Positions 23,306 to 33,900 of a stretch of DNA of 64,000 bases are shown piece by piece (the first letter of the stretch is position 1; every line of letters starts with the position of its first letter). The stretch spans positions 9,114,001-9,178,000 of the forward strand of contig OY754330.1 in NCBI GenBank assembly GCA_963573305.1. The letters are read 5' to 3'. The notes under the pieces are model-generated. The model did no database searches, had not been told where the DNA came from, and was given only the letters and a program-made list of their open reading frames with translations. Origin of the DNA: Pyrrhosoma nymphula (lineage: Eukaryota; Arthropoda; Insecta; Odonata; Coenagrionidae). Made by a program: the position numbers and the translations under genes.

Positions 23306-23498
23306 AACTGCAGTAGTTGTACTGTCCACTTACATTTGATGTAAAATTTTACACTACACGTGTTTCGACGCTTAGGGCGTCATCATCAGGTCTACACAGA
23401 TAACTTTTGTAGACCTGATGATGACGCCCTAAGTGTCGAAACACGTGTAGTGTAAAATTTTACATCAAATGTAAGTGGACAGTACAACTACTGCAGTT
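23306..23498. mobile_element. Near-perfect foldback element, 90-bp arms
   Basis: The left arm (23306-23395) and right arm (23409-23498) are almost perfect reverse complements around a 13-base spacer. I saw one mismatch, gacgcttaggg versus ccctaagtgtc. Each arm, read outward from the centre, carries CTGATGAT + GACGC/GYGTC stem-loop + GAAAC. Such inverted pairs of Penelope-like terminal sequences occur in arthropod genomes, but I infer the class from the motif only. Confidence 0.85.
23407..23457 (+). ncRNA. Hammerhead-ribozyme-like motif (candidate)
   Basis: The core CTGATGA is at 23415-23421, followed by an extra T at 23422. Then comes a five-pair stem with one G-T pair (23423-23427 with 23433-23437) and a loop of five, then GAAA (23438-23441). 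A self-complementary ACAC/GTGT stem III at 23441-23448 is followed by A at 23449, the position of the cleavage base. The outer strands 23407-23414 and 23450-23457 can pair at 6 of 8 positions, forming stem I. The strict hammerhead consensus has no base between CTGANGA and stem II, so activity is unproven. A mirror copy is on the minus strand in the left arm. Confidence 0.4.
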
Positions 23499-24753
23499 TT
23501 ACTTAAGTACTAAAATACTGTTCCTCCATGTAACGCCAGATACTGTCAAATTTAGTAACTCTATGTATTTATTGACTTCAGAGAACAAATGATGGTTAAC
23601 TTGCTGTGTTGCAAGTATATTGAGCTGTTTGGCTTGTAAATGTTGGTAAGTTAAGACGAATACTTTGATCTTTAACTTTACGTGCCTTGGTTGGAACTGA
23701 TTGAGGAGTTGCTTCATCAAGCATTACGAAACTATAAATTTTGGTGGAGTGCTTGAACCTGTGGTTGTGAAACCCTCTACTTCTGGAGTCATAGTTTTTA
23801 TCTCAGTTTCAAAAATATTTTCATTTTAAAATAACGTGAGTACTTCATGCTGATTTTTAAGTTTTAGCAATCACAAAAACACTCGTGAGCATTCATTTCA
23901 TCACTAATCAACTGTGTCCTTTGCCAATATAGAGGTGCACATTGTGTGCGTGCTTGATCAGAATCTTCAAAACTACTGTAGCAGTGAAGCCATGGGAAAG
24001 AGGTACATAGTTGACTGATCCAATAAGAAAATGCAAGTTATTCTTAATTACGGAGACTAGAAGGGCTTGGCTGTATATGTATGCATGGAAACTGCATTTG
24101 AGGTATGCATAAGAAAAATAATTCTTATTCTTCAATTTCAGTTAGTGATTCATTCCAAAGTATACTTGTATCTCAATTCAATAATTCCATTAACTTGCTT
24201 ATAAATTCATGAATAGGATGACAGTGTAAATTTTCAATAAGAGTCAAAGTATTCAGATATGTACAAGACTTTTGAATGGTTTGACACAATATTTTCATGC
24301 ATTATCAGCATATACATATGTATAATGTTTTAGAGTGCAGTCTAGTTTATACGTTCAGGAACCTCAGTTTTCATTGATTGTGGAATTTGTGGTTCTGTCA
24401 TTGCTAAATTTGAATGGGGAATGTGTGCATTAGCACAGACAACATTATCCTCCCTAGCATGAGGAAAAGTAGTTATGGCTTATTTTTTATATGAGTTGGA
24501 GGAAGGTTTTACTATTACATTTTAGTGAAAAAAACTTTTTGCACCCAGTCAACAGCCCTCCATACCTTATCCTACGTAGATTACTTGAGAAACAATCCTT
24601 GGTTTAAAGTGGCAAAGTGACCTGGGCAGAGGGCAAGATTTTTGGCAGTGAAAACAATGCTACGACCAGATGTGTCTGTACACCACATATGTGGTGGGTC
24701 ATGGTCAATGGTATGCCAACTCTCAAGGTAGCCCTTTCTGGAGGGATCCTAGC

Positions 24754-25323
24754 TAGAGATGGGTAAATTACCGTAATTTTCATCAGAGGTAAATTACCAC
24801 GGTAAATTACGGTAATTTTTGAAAATTACCGTAATTTTCCAGTAATTTTCAGTTTTAAGCACTAAACACAAAATGTATGGTTAAATAAGAATGCCAATAG
24901 CGAAAGGGAGAGGATACGATGTTTAAAACATACCTAATGCAGCATTAACTTATTAGAAATTCTCAAAATTGTAAAAAGAAATACGGCAGCAACACGCAAT
25001 GTGACTTTCTTTTGTCAAAGTATGAGAAATTTTAAAGAAGAATATTCTACTAATAATTACTCAATAATGTTATAATTTAAGTAAAATATGCCAAAATGAG
25101 TTGAACATTCCTCAATTTATAATTAAACACGCCAGAAATGTGGAATTGGCTTAAAAGATCATGTTGGGAATTTATCTGTATGAAAAATTATCTCAAACAT
25201 GGGTGAATTATCTAGAAAATTACCGAAAATTACGGTAATTTTCAAGGGGTGCGGTAAATTACGAAAAATACCATGGTAATTTACGAAAATTACCGTGGTA
25301 ATTTTCAAAGTGACCCATCTCTA
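24754..25323. mobile_element. hAT-type MITE with 8-bp target duplication
   Basis: The element starts TAGAGATGGGTAAATTACC and ends with GTGACCCATCTCTA. It is flanked by perfect 8-bp direct repeats ATCCTAGC at 24746-24753 and 25324-25331. Subterminal regions are packed with short repeats of TTACCGTAATTTT and its complement. The 8-bp duplication and TAGAGATGGG terminus fit the hAT superfamily (Buster-like ends). It has no coding capacity and is about 570 bp. Confidence 0.88.
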
Positions 25324-25399
25324 ATCCTAGCTAGAGCAGAAAAGTGAAAGTGGGCCTAGACTATTCCTAGGTTCTGGTTTCTCTTCTGGCATACTGGAA

Positions 25400-27190
25400 A
25401 ATGTTGCACGTAATGTGGCTGGGGCAAAGGCTGGTAACCTTGCATGCTCTCTTCCAACTTACTGCTAAAAGTCGTAGAATAGCTTCGGTTGGCCAAAGCC
25501 ACAATGGGCAGTGGAAGCTGTATAAGGTTGGCCCATCAAGAGATGGACATAGCACTGCAAACTGGACGATCTGTACTTGGAATGTGAGAAGTGTGTATGG
25601 AAAAGAGAGTGAGTTGAGGAATGGAATGAAATTGAGACCAGAGGATGCTTTGTGTGTTAGCGAAACCAAGTGGAAGGGGTGGGATACTGTGACAGCTGAT
25701 GATCATTGTTGGCATTGTGGTTAGGAGTAGACTGCAGTGTGCACAGTGGTCAAGGTGTATGCATGATCCTAATTGAGAGTTAAGATGTTGGTAAGGAAAT
25801 GAGAGCTAGACCTTAGGCTTGTCCAGTGGATGATATGCATTGTCTTCTTGGGTGCGGCACTGGATTGGGCTTTCCATAGCTGGGCTAAGTTATGGAAAAC
25901 CTAACTTGGTGCCACGCCCGAGGTGACTTAATACAGTATGAGCTAGTTTCCTGTTGCTTGCCCAGATCGTTTTAGGTTTGTATGAAAGTAGGTAATCGAA
26001 GAGTTATAGTTGTGGCATGTTATGCGCCATTGGATTGATAGAATGGCAGTGTGAAAGATGAGTTTTGGGGTAAACAGAAAGGTTTTGAGTCACTGCAACT
26101 ATGGTAAGAGAATAATGGTATGAAGCAGGATGAGCAGATGGTTGGTGTAAGATGGGATGCATCTGAGAGAGTGGTTGGGCCTTTCAGTGACCCTTGAGTG
26201 AATGATAATGGTGAGAACTTAGTGTGTGCTTGTTATGAAGGCTATGTATGGTGATTAGAAGGAAAGTATGAGAATGAATGGGGTCTTGAGTGACTGGTTT
26301 GAAATGAAACCGCGTAAAGCAAGGATGTATAATGTCACTTTGGTTATTAGGTATTTTTGACGGATGCATGTGTCGGGTGGATTAAAGAATTACGGTGGGG
26401 GTGGGAGGAGGCTGGCCGTAATTCCTGGCAAACTTTGAGACTGGAAACCCCCTCCCTGATCCCTGGGAAAGCAGCCAATCCAAAAACAAAAACCTTAATC
26501 TTTCCCTGGCATGTGAGAGAGAACCATGCTTTGAGAATGTCAAAGTAATGGTTGGAGATGCTAATGTGCAAGTTAAGTATTTTAACGATGCTGTCTAAAA
26601 TCCTATGGGAACTAGAGGGGCTCCTGGAAAACTTCTGTGAATCAAAAAGGATAATGGGTTTGAGAGTAAATGCATCGAAGACCAGAAACAGTTGTTTTTG
26701 ACAGTGAGTGTGTCAAGAATGATTGTATAGGGGTAAATGATGAAATAATTGAACAAGTGTATGATTTTGTGCATCTTGGCCGAATGTTTGCAAAAATGGA
26801 AGGATAGTTTAAAAGATGATGTGTGCCAATGCCGGAAGGCTGGTGGAGAATATCTAGGAATGAGGGCTTGCCTAGATAAGCAAAAATAACTGTATACAAA
26901 AGTGATCTCCCAACATTATTAAATGGAAGCAAAACCTGGGTACATCAGGATAAGCATAATCGAGTATGGTGAATGGGGTGAAAAGAGTGCGGATGAAGTA
27001 GAATGAATAGGTGGTTAGGAATGAGTGGATCATGAAATGATACGTAGAGTCGATGCTCCGATAATGGCCATGTGTGTGTGTCCTTCATCTACTTTTATAT
27101 GGGGGAATGGATGTGAGTCTAATAGTGAAAGAAATGAATGATAATGGAGTGAAATGTGCGAGATGAAGGCTAAGACCGAGAAAGCTGTGG
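25400..27190 (+). mobile_element. LINE relic: endonuclease and RT C-terminal part
   Basis: The 5' part (about 25556-25690) encodes WTICTWNVRSVYGKESEL followed by CVSETKWKG, the start of the APE-type endonuclease of a non-LTR retrotransposon. VVACYAPLD near 26000 fits the next endonuclease block. Farther on, about 26640-27000, frames give the post-RT region GLRVNASKTR, IIEQVYDFVHLG, LLNGSKTWVHQDKHNR. Many stops and deletions are present, and most of the RT core is missing. Confidence 0.75.
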
Positions 27191-27214
27191 ATGCGTTATT
27201 CCACAGGGGAAAAA

Positions 27215-27310
27215 TTATTCGCCTTGAACGGGACTCGAACCATGTAGCCAAATATCCCTTGACATCGTGCCGAGTACTTTCGCTAGTTCAGCTACCAAAG
27301 GCGTCCTCCT
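27215..27310 (-). repeat. tRNA-like (SINE head) sequence
   Basis: On the minus strand, an A-box-like TGGTAGCTGAACTAGCG is followed by a B box GGTTCGAGTCCC (27241-27230). The fold is not a clean cloverleaf that I can confirm, and it sits at the end of a LINE relic. It is more likely a tRNA-derived SINE head or tRNA relic than a functional tRNA. Confidence 0.5.
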
Positions 27311-28917
27311 AACTTGTGGATTTTTGAACGCGTATCGAGTTTGTCGATTTTTGAGGACTTAATACGAACAAGCTGGATAGCTTTGCGACAGAGTAATTTA
27401 CAGAGAAATCCGGCAGTCCTGAACAACTTGTTCCTATAAAACCCTCCAATATCCACAGGGGGAGGAGGGCGCGCCTCGGTAGCACTGCGGCTTCGAGTAT
27501 TTGACCAAATTTATACTTCGAAAATGCACGGAAACATGAAATCAGCATGTTTTACTGGGGCACACTAACACACTTCAGGACGCCAATTTTCAAACTTGAT
27601 CTCGTAAAATTCAGAAATTCGTATTGTGCCATTCATTCACGATGGATTTGCTGTTTTGTTTGTTTTAACGCGGAAAATGCGCTGACCAATTTGATATGGA
27701 AGCGGTTCGATGTGACATACACGCTTACATCGGCGAAAGAGACATGCGTGTGACGAATCTGTCGTGTTGTAGGAGCTAATAAATTATCTTCCTTGTAGCT
27801 GCATGGCGAGTTTCTCAATCTAAACTCTGTCAAAACTAAGAGAAGCGTGTCTATGGCCCTAAGTCGTCCTTATTGTCTTGGCATCTCGTCGCGCTAAAAT
27901 ATTTCGTAATCATCCGGCCTCTAATATTGATCCATGCCCCAGAACGAGCTTCATTCCCGCGAGAGCTCTAAGGAGGAGAATCGTTTGCTGTGCGACGAGC
28001 AACATCACACGAAACCTATCAGTCGAAGAAACTTAGTGAGTACTATTTGATATGCATTGTTCTCACACCTTTGTAAACTGACAAAAGCCTCCGTTGCATG
28101 TATACATCGAGTCACCACTACATGATCCGATGTCTATGTGAAACTTGTTTGTAAACATTATGAAGTGATTCTCTCGATAAAAGACCGTTGAACACGGGTC
28201 ACTATAATTGTCCAATGTATAACGGCCTTGAAATAGAATATTCTAATAGATATCTAAATGACATGCCATCAAAGTTGTATGGCTGTAATGCGACGATTAC
28301 CCTACTACGAAGATACTGGAATCGTGTTATCTCTCAAGCAGAATTTACTGGAGGTGATATTTATGAATGGACAATTTTTGCGTTTGAGTGTGGAAGGCAG
28401 CTGCAGCCTTAATGTGTTCGTCGCATGTTACCGCGCAGATTCATGCGACAGCCCTTGCGTAATTACTCGCCGAGTGAAGGCTACCGCGCTATGAAAAATT
28501 AATCGTTTAACTACGACGACTTGGACGAATGCATGGCCATAGGTAAAATACTACCTGTTCCAAGTGAAATTCGAAACATATTCATGGTAGCGCTTGTTTG
28601 GGATGACTGTCCTAAAACCTACCAATCAGCTGTTAATAATAATAAGAATAAATTTATTTGTCCAGCGATGTATGCAACAAATATAGGACACGTAAAAAAA
28701 GTAGAGAAGTTACATACAGAGTAAAATGAATATTCCAGATGGTATTTGAGGAGTTCACATTTGAAAAAGGATATTTTTTAATACCCTTTAATCCTTCCTG
28801 AGGAAGCCTTGTTAAATAATAATAAGCCAATATGTTGTGGTCATAACCAGAATTTCTTGTTCCGAAATACATTTGATGGAGATTTAATAGAACTACTTAA
28901 ATCATAATTTTTATTAT
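27311..28917. other. Intergenic, nothing firm
   Basis: Less AT-rich sequence than the introns, with short ORFs on both strands and no recognised domains. A stretch of aataataataagaataaatttatttgtcc at about 28634-28662 looks like a reversed LINE 3' tail. Confidence 0.4.
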
Positions 28918-29100
28918 TATTCATAGAGGTAAAGTCCTCACCCGCTAATCCGAGGGTCGTGGATTCGAGATCTGCCTGGGTTGGTTTTTGCCTGCCCAGG
29001 GCATGGGTGTTTCTGTCAAGTTCTGGTGGTTCGGCTCCTGCGAAACCTGGCGACAAGCCAATGGCTTATCGGGATTGCAGGGGCATACAGACCACCAGAA
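28918..29100 (+). repeat. tRNA-derived SINE
   Basis: GAGGTAAAGTCCTCACCCGC is followed by a B-box-like GTGGATTCGAGATC (28960-28973). Then comes a TGCCTGCCCAGGGCATGGG block of the kind that follows the tRNA head in insect SINEs. The internal promoter layout supports a SINE. The 3' end is not well defined. Confidence 0.6.
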
Positions 29101-29694
29101 TGTCTGGGGAAAAAATTATGATAACTGTCATTTGTAGTATAGTTGGAAATATTTTGCTTGGCACAAAAAATAACGGAGGACATATATACACGATGGAGGA
29201 TACAATGTTTTTTAAAGAGGGTGACATGGAGCACTGAGGGATGTATTACACAAGTCGTAGTACCTTCTTTTGAACTTTAAACGTCACATTAGCATTGGAC
29301 ATAGAGCCCCAAAAGAGACTAATAAATATGACGTGCGGTTAGAACTCACCATAATAAATTGGCAGTAATACTTCACTATTTGTCAGTTGACATTTGACAG
29401 TTTGTCTAATGGAACGAATTTAAAAACACACTGAGCTGAGTTTGCTGCAGGGATTCAAAATATGGTTCTCCCATGATGGTTTACTATCTAGAGTATTACC
29501 CAGAAAGGAGGATTTAGAGTTTCAAGGAATTGGTATACCATTAGAGATGTCTGATTTAGGCTTATTTTTGTCATCAAAATAAATTAAATTTGTTTTATCC
29601 CCATTGAGAAGGAGAGAATTTTGATCAGACCACTCATGCAGATGGTCTGAGACATTGCTTGCTCTCGAGACCATGCCGTCTATTGAAGAGGCCT

Positions 29695-30155
29695 CGTGTA
29701 GGCTTTCGTGGGTTGATGGATTTGAAGATACAGGCCTTCAGTGTTTTCCTCTGCGTTAGTCCATCTTCTTCGGACGACAGTTTCGCCGGCATTGCAGTCA
29801 GCTTCTTCAGGTCAGTGAAGTGCTGATGCATTTTGTTGGCCGCCTTATACATCTTACCCATGGAGTCGGGTCACTCTTTGGAGATGAGCAAAAAAGAAGA
29901 TAATTTCAATAGTGAAGGTGGCTATTCCCTCGCTAATGCATGAAAATCTCTTTTGCATGGGAAAAAGGCAAACATCAACAGCCAAACACAAGTGACCTGA
30001 CCCTACGGATAAGATATATAAGGCGGCCTAAAGAATGCATCCGCTCTTCACTGACCGGAAGAAGCCGACTGCACCACCGGTGAAACTGCCATCCGAAGAA
30101 GATGGACCAATGCAGAAGAAAACCCAGAATACCAGTATCTTCATTTGTCTATTGA
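29695..30155. mobile_element. Foldback pair, ~150-bp diverged inverted repeats
   Basis: The block at about 29695-29870 is repeated in inverse orientation at about 30010-30155. Landmarks are ggtcagtgaag, agtcagcttcttc, tccatcttcttcgga and ggccgccttata. About 140 bases separate the arms. Both arms carry the CTGAAGA + A + stem-loop + GAAAC layout: 29810-29780 on the minus strand, and 30056-30087 on the plus strand starting CGGAAGA. The arms differ at many sites, so the pair is older than the one at 23306. Confidence 0.75.
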
Positions 30156-30763
30156 AGAGGCAGACACTGACACATTAGTGTCATCGGCATACGAAATAGG
30201 GAGTACACAAGTCAGAGTTTTTAACATTCATGGGACGTGCACAGGTAACACTTGTCAGGAGGGGAGAAAATTTTGAGGGGGCGCAGACTCAAAAATTAAC
30301 CTGTTTACCAAACTTTACAAATTTTGGTGATGCAATAGGCGGATGGGTTTGTACAAAATATAACAATTGAGTATGCATTATTCACATTTATTTGTACGTA
30401 TGTGGGACTTAAGAGTGGAAATATTCACAGACTTAGGGGCGCCAGAACACGGAGTGGGTGGGGGGGCATTTGTCCTGGCTACCCTAACTGGCAGAGGATC
30501 ATGTAAATGTGCATGTATGTTCAAGGTTGCAATAAGGATATATGATCAACTATTAATTACTAAATTATTGTAATACCTACAATTTTAAGACATTTCATCA
30601 CTAGGGTATTTTTTGACTTTGCATCATTTATAGGGATATTATTCTTAAGTTTCTCCATTACCTGAAGTAGCTTCCGTCGTTGCCTTCTGTGTACATATTT
30701 GTGTTCGCAAATGGCAACATTGTGATCTACTCTTTATGATGAATAATGTGATTTTCCTTGTAG

Positions 30764-30963
30764 AACTAACCACTCTTGAAAATGATTTTTCCTGAGCAAA
30801 TGGAATTGATAAATCCTGAAGGAATGAATGAAAGAAGTATTGTTCAAGATGAAGAATATAGTTCCTCAGCTGTGTACCAACAAAAGATGAAAGTACTCCA
30901 AAGGCAAACTGTATTTTCTGCCCTTCAGATGCCGCAGCCACTTGAACAAAATGGAGTGGTGTT
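30764..30963 (+). CDS. CNGL: CNG channel exon with start codon
   Basis: The acceptor is ttccttgtag before 30764. An in-frame TAA lies 15 bases before the ATG at 30782 (context gaaaATG), so translation should start here. Positions 30764-30781 are 5' UTR and an upstream non-coding exon must exist. It encodes residues 1-60 plus two bases of Leu61; donor is TT|gtaagt. The product has no recognised domain. Confidence 0.72.
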
Positions 30964-33900
30964 GTAAGTTTTTTTTTTACTCATGCGTGAAAATAAAAGT
31001 TTGACATAGTGAATATCAACTGCAACATATCCATTATTTTAATTCTGAAGCTGAGAAATTTAAAATGCTCACTTGTTTGTGGTTTGTATTCTTTTGTTAT
31101 CTTATACCTTTCTGTTTGACGTGATTCTCCACTAAGTTCTCATGTGCCTTCTTTACTCTGTTCTAAGAATTTTCCTTCATTCTTTTCTAGATCACCAAAG
31201 GAGTTGGTCTCCCACATCCCGAGCGACTTGCATCCTCACCACCATTTAATTCGAACTCGAATGACACACCTGGTCGGAGCGTTTTCAGCACGAGCTCAAA
31301 TATTTCTCTCAAAACTACAGAGGCCACCTACTCCTACTCAGTCGTCCACATCATCGTTTAACTCTTCAAATGCAGTTAGTGTACAAAGTTTGAGTGAGTT
31401 TAATTAATTTCATCTCTTAACCATTTGCTCAGGTGCATCACTGGTGCATCACTATGGTTTCAACTATCCTCTTCCTCATCATCGAAAATGTTTTTTTAAT
31501 TCCATTCAATTAAAAAAAAGATTTTGTCCTGAATGAAAATAAATAAATAAATGAATTTATTGGCCACAGAGGATATGCATATACATGTATAGGACCCGTC
31601 CAAAAGATTACATAAAAAACAAAATAAATCACATCCAGCAAATAATACATTATGAAACTACAAAGTTACAGCGTTAGGGAAGCATCTTTAAAATATTCAT
31701 CAATGGAATAGAAACAATTATCCAAAATTTTCCGTTTTAATTTAGTTTTAAACTTGCCAGGTATATTTTCATCTTTAAGAGATTTGGGTAATTTATTATA
31801 TATCCTACCACTCATGGTGACAGGCCCAGTGCTGTAAAGATTAAGGTTGTGCTGTCTCATTACATAATCATGTCTGTTTCTTGTATGATAATCATGAATA
31901 TTGTGATTCTTTATAAGGTTCAACTTTGGTTTAAATACTTTAATGAACATCACTGCATAATAGATATATATACAAGGTAGAGGAAGGATCTGTAAGCTTT
32001 TGAATAGATTTCGACAGCTACTAGCTTGTTTATTAGCTTTACAGATGATTCTTACAGTCCATTTTTGTTTTTGACTTGCATTAAGCAGTTTTGAAAGGAA
32101 AGTTCATGGAGTGTACGTATGTACTATGTTGACCATGAAACACACTCATCCTGAACCTTGTTGAAAATGTTTGGGTTCTCTGGGTGGAGGAATTAGAATA
32201 CGTTGTTGAGAGTACAGAATCGCTGGAAAGTCATGCTAGGGATATTTAGGGCTCCGTTATGAACTGACCTCGACTCCATTAGAATTATTTTAAATCAATG
32301 TCTTCCTATCAAATGTATTCTATAACGAAGGACAGGTTGGGAAGTACATACATATTTTAGTAGTTACTTTGAAGGAGATTGAGGCCATTTGTGAATGAAT
32401 ACATATAAATAAGTTTGAAATATTTTATTGACTATGGATGGAAACTTCTAGGTTGTATCAAGTGTGTGTTTTTCGTATTTTGTTGAAAAAATCAGTCGTT
32501 TGACGTCCCTACGAGATGCCGCAAGGGCGTGTGTATGACATCAGTCATTATAGGAAGAAATTACCACAAGTACAAAATTAAATCAAGGAAGCAGAAAACG
32601 GATACCTTGAAGCAATCTTTCTTAAATAGAAGTATAAAGGAGTGGAATGAGTTACCTGAAGTAATTTTGGAGATCTTTCCCGCTAACGTTAACATTAAAA
32701 AAAATAAGTGTTCCTCGATTCTATAATGGTTTATTTGGAAGTGTTTTGAAAATTTCATGTTTATTTTCTTTTGTTAATGTTACCACCAGGCGATTACCTA
32801 CTTGTAACGTTCTGTCATTAAATTAAATACATAAAGGGGGGGGGGGGGGTAAGAGGGGAAAGGAGGGTGGAGATAAGATAATTTCATGCTGTTTTTTGTT
32901 ATAACCACTAATGGTGCGAAGAATGAAGTTATTTTTGCACTTGTCAATTCTGCTGTATATCTCACATATTTTGTCGCTCCTATCAGTTATAGAGACAGAA
33001 TGTGGGGTTAAAATAATACATTCCTTGTCCTATTGAAACTCATCCAATCGGAGTTTTTCGAGTAATCTAAGTGTAGCGTGTAACCTTCGAGTACCTCTAT
33101 AGATTCCCAACCTATTCCTTTCATCAACTGTGGGTTTAAACCCCTCCCAAAAACATGTTTACCTGAATTCGTTTTAGTACGTTTACCTGAACTAGCATTT
33201 AGAATTTTGCTTTAAAGAAAGGGCTGAAAAATATCGTTGAGTAGTCTTCACAAAAAGAGAATGTTTATTTATTATTGTTTTGTGAATAATAATCTAAATA
33301 TCATTTTATGATGATGCACATAAATATGAATGAAACCCCCCCAGAAGTCAACACCCCTCCTCAGAAGTCAAAACCCCCCCAGAAGTCAATCCTGCGTACG
33401 CCACTGTGTATCAGTATATGTGATAATTCATTTTTATTTCTGCCAGGACCCAAGGTGAAGGCAGCTGGAACAGTTCAGCCATCTGGTGAAGCGTCATGTG
33501 CTGATTGCATGACGTGTACTAAAGCTTTGGATCCTCAAAGTGAGTTTAACATTTTCATGGAATGAAAGAGAAACATGCAATTTAATGCTTACTTACACTA
33601 ACTCTCTAATTATACACCATGACTTTTCCCATTGTACTCATTCAAAAAGAAAGAATACATGTTGTGCATGGCTACTAAGTGACAGGTTTTCATTGGGTGA
33701 TACATAATATAAATGATTTTTTTGCAAAACCTAAAACTATTAGTAGGGACCTACATTTTTTGCATTTGCGATAATGAAAGTTTTTATGCAAGTTTCACAG
33801 TTTTTTGCAAATATGTAATAGAAATTTTGGTGTTTATTAAAATAACACAATTTGAAATATTTTTGTCATTTCACGACATATTATAGCCTTGGTGTGTATT

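Larger units (their letters stand above)
22615..24745 (+). other. 3' UTR and flank of the BubR1-like gene
   Basis: The 3' UTR follows the stop at 22614. The best poly(A) signal is AATAAA at 23133-23138. Beyond it are the foldback element at 23306-23498 and AT-rich sequence with no recognised gene up to the MITE at 24754. Confidence 0.5.

Noticed and set aside
27230..27305. tRNA gene on the minus strand
   Set aside because: B box GGTTCGAGTCCC is perfect, but I could not close a convincing cloverleaf and it adjoins retrotransposon relics.
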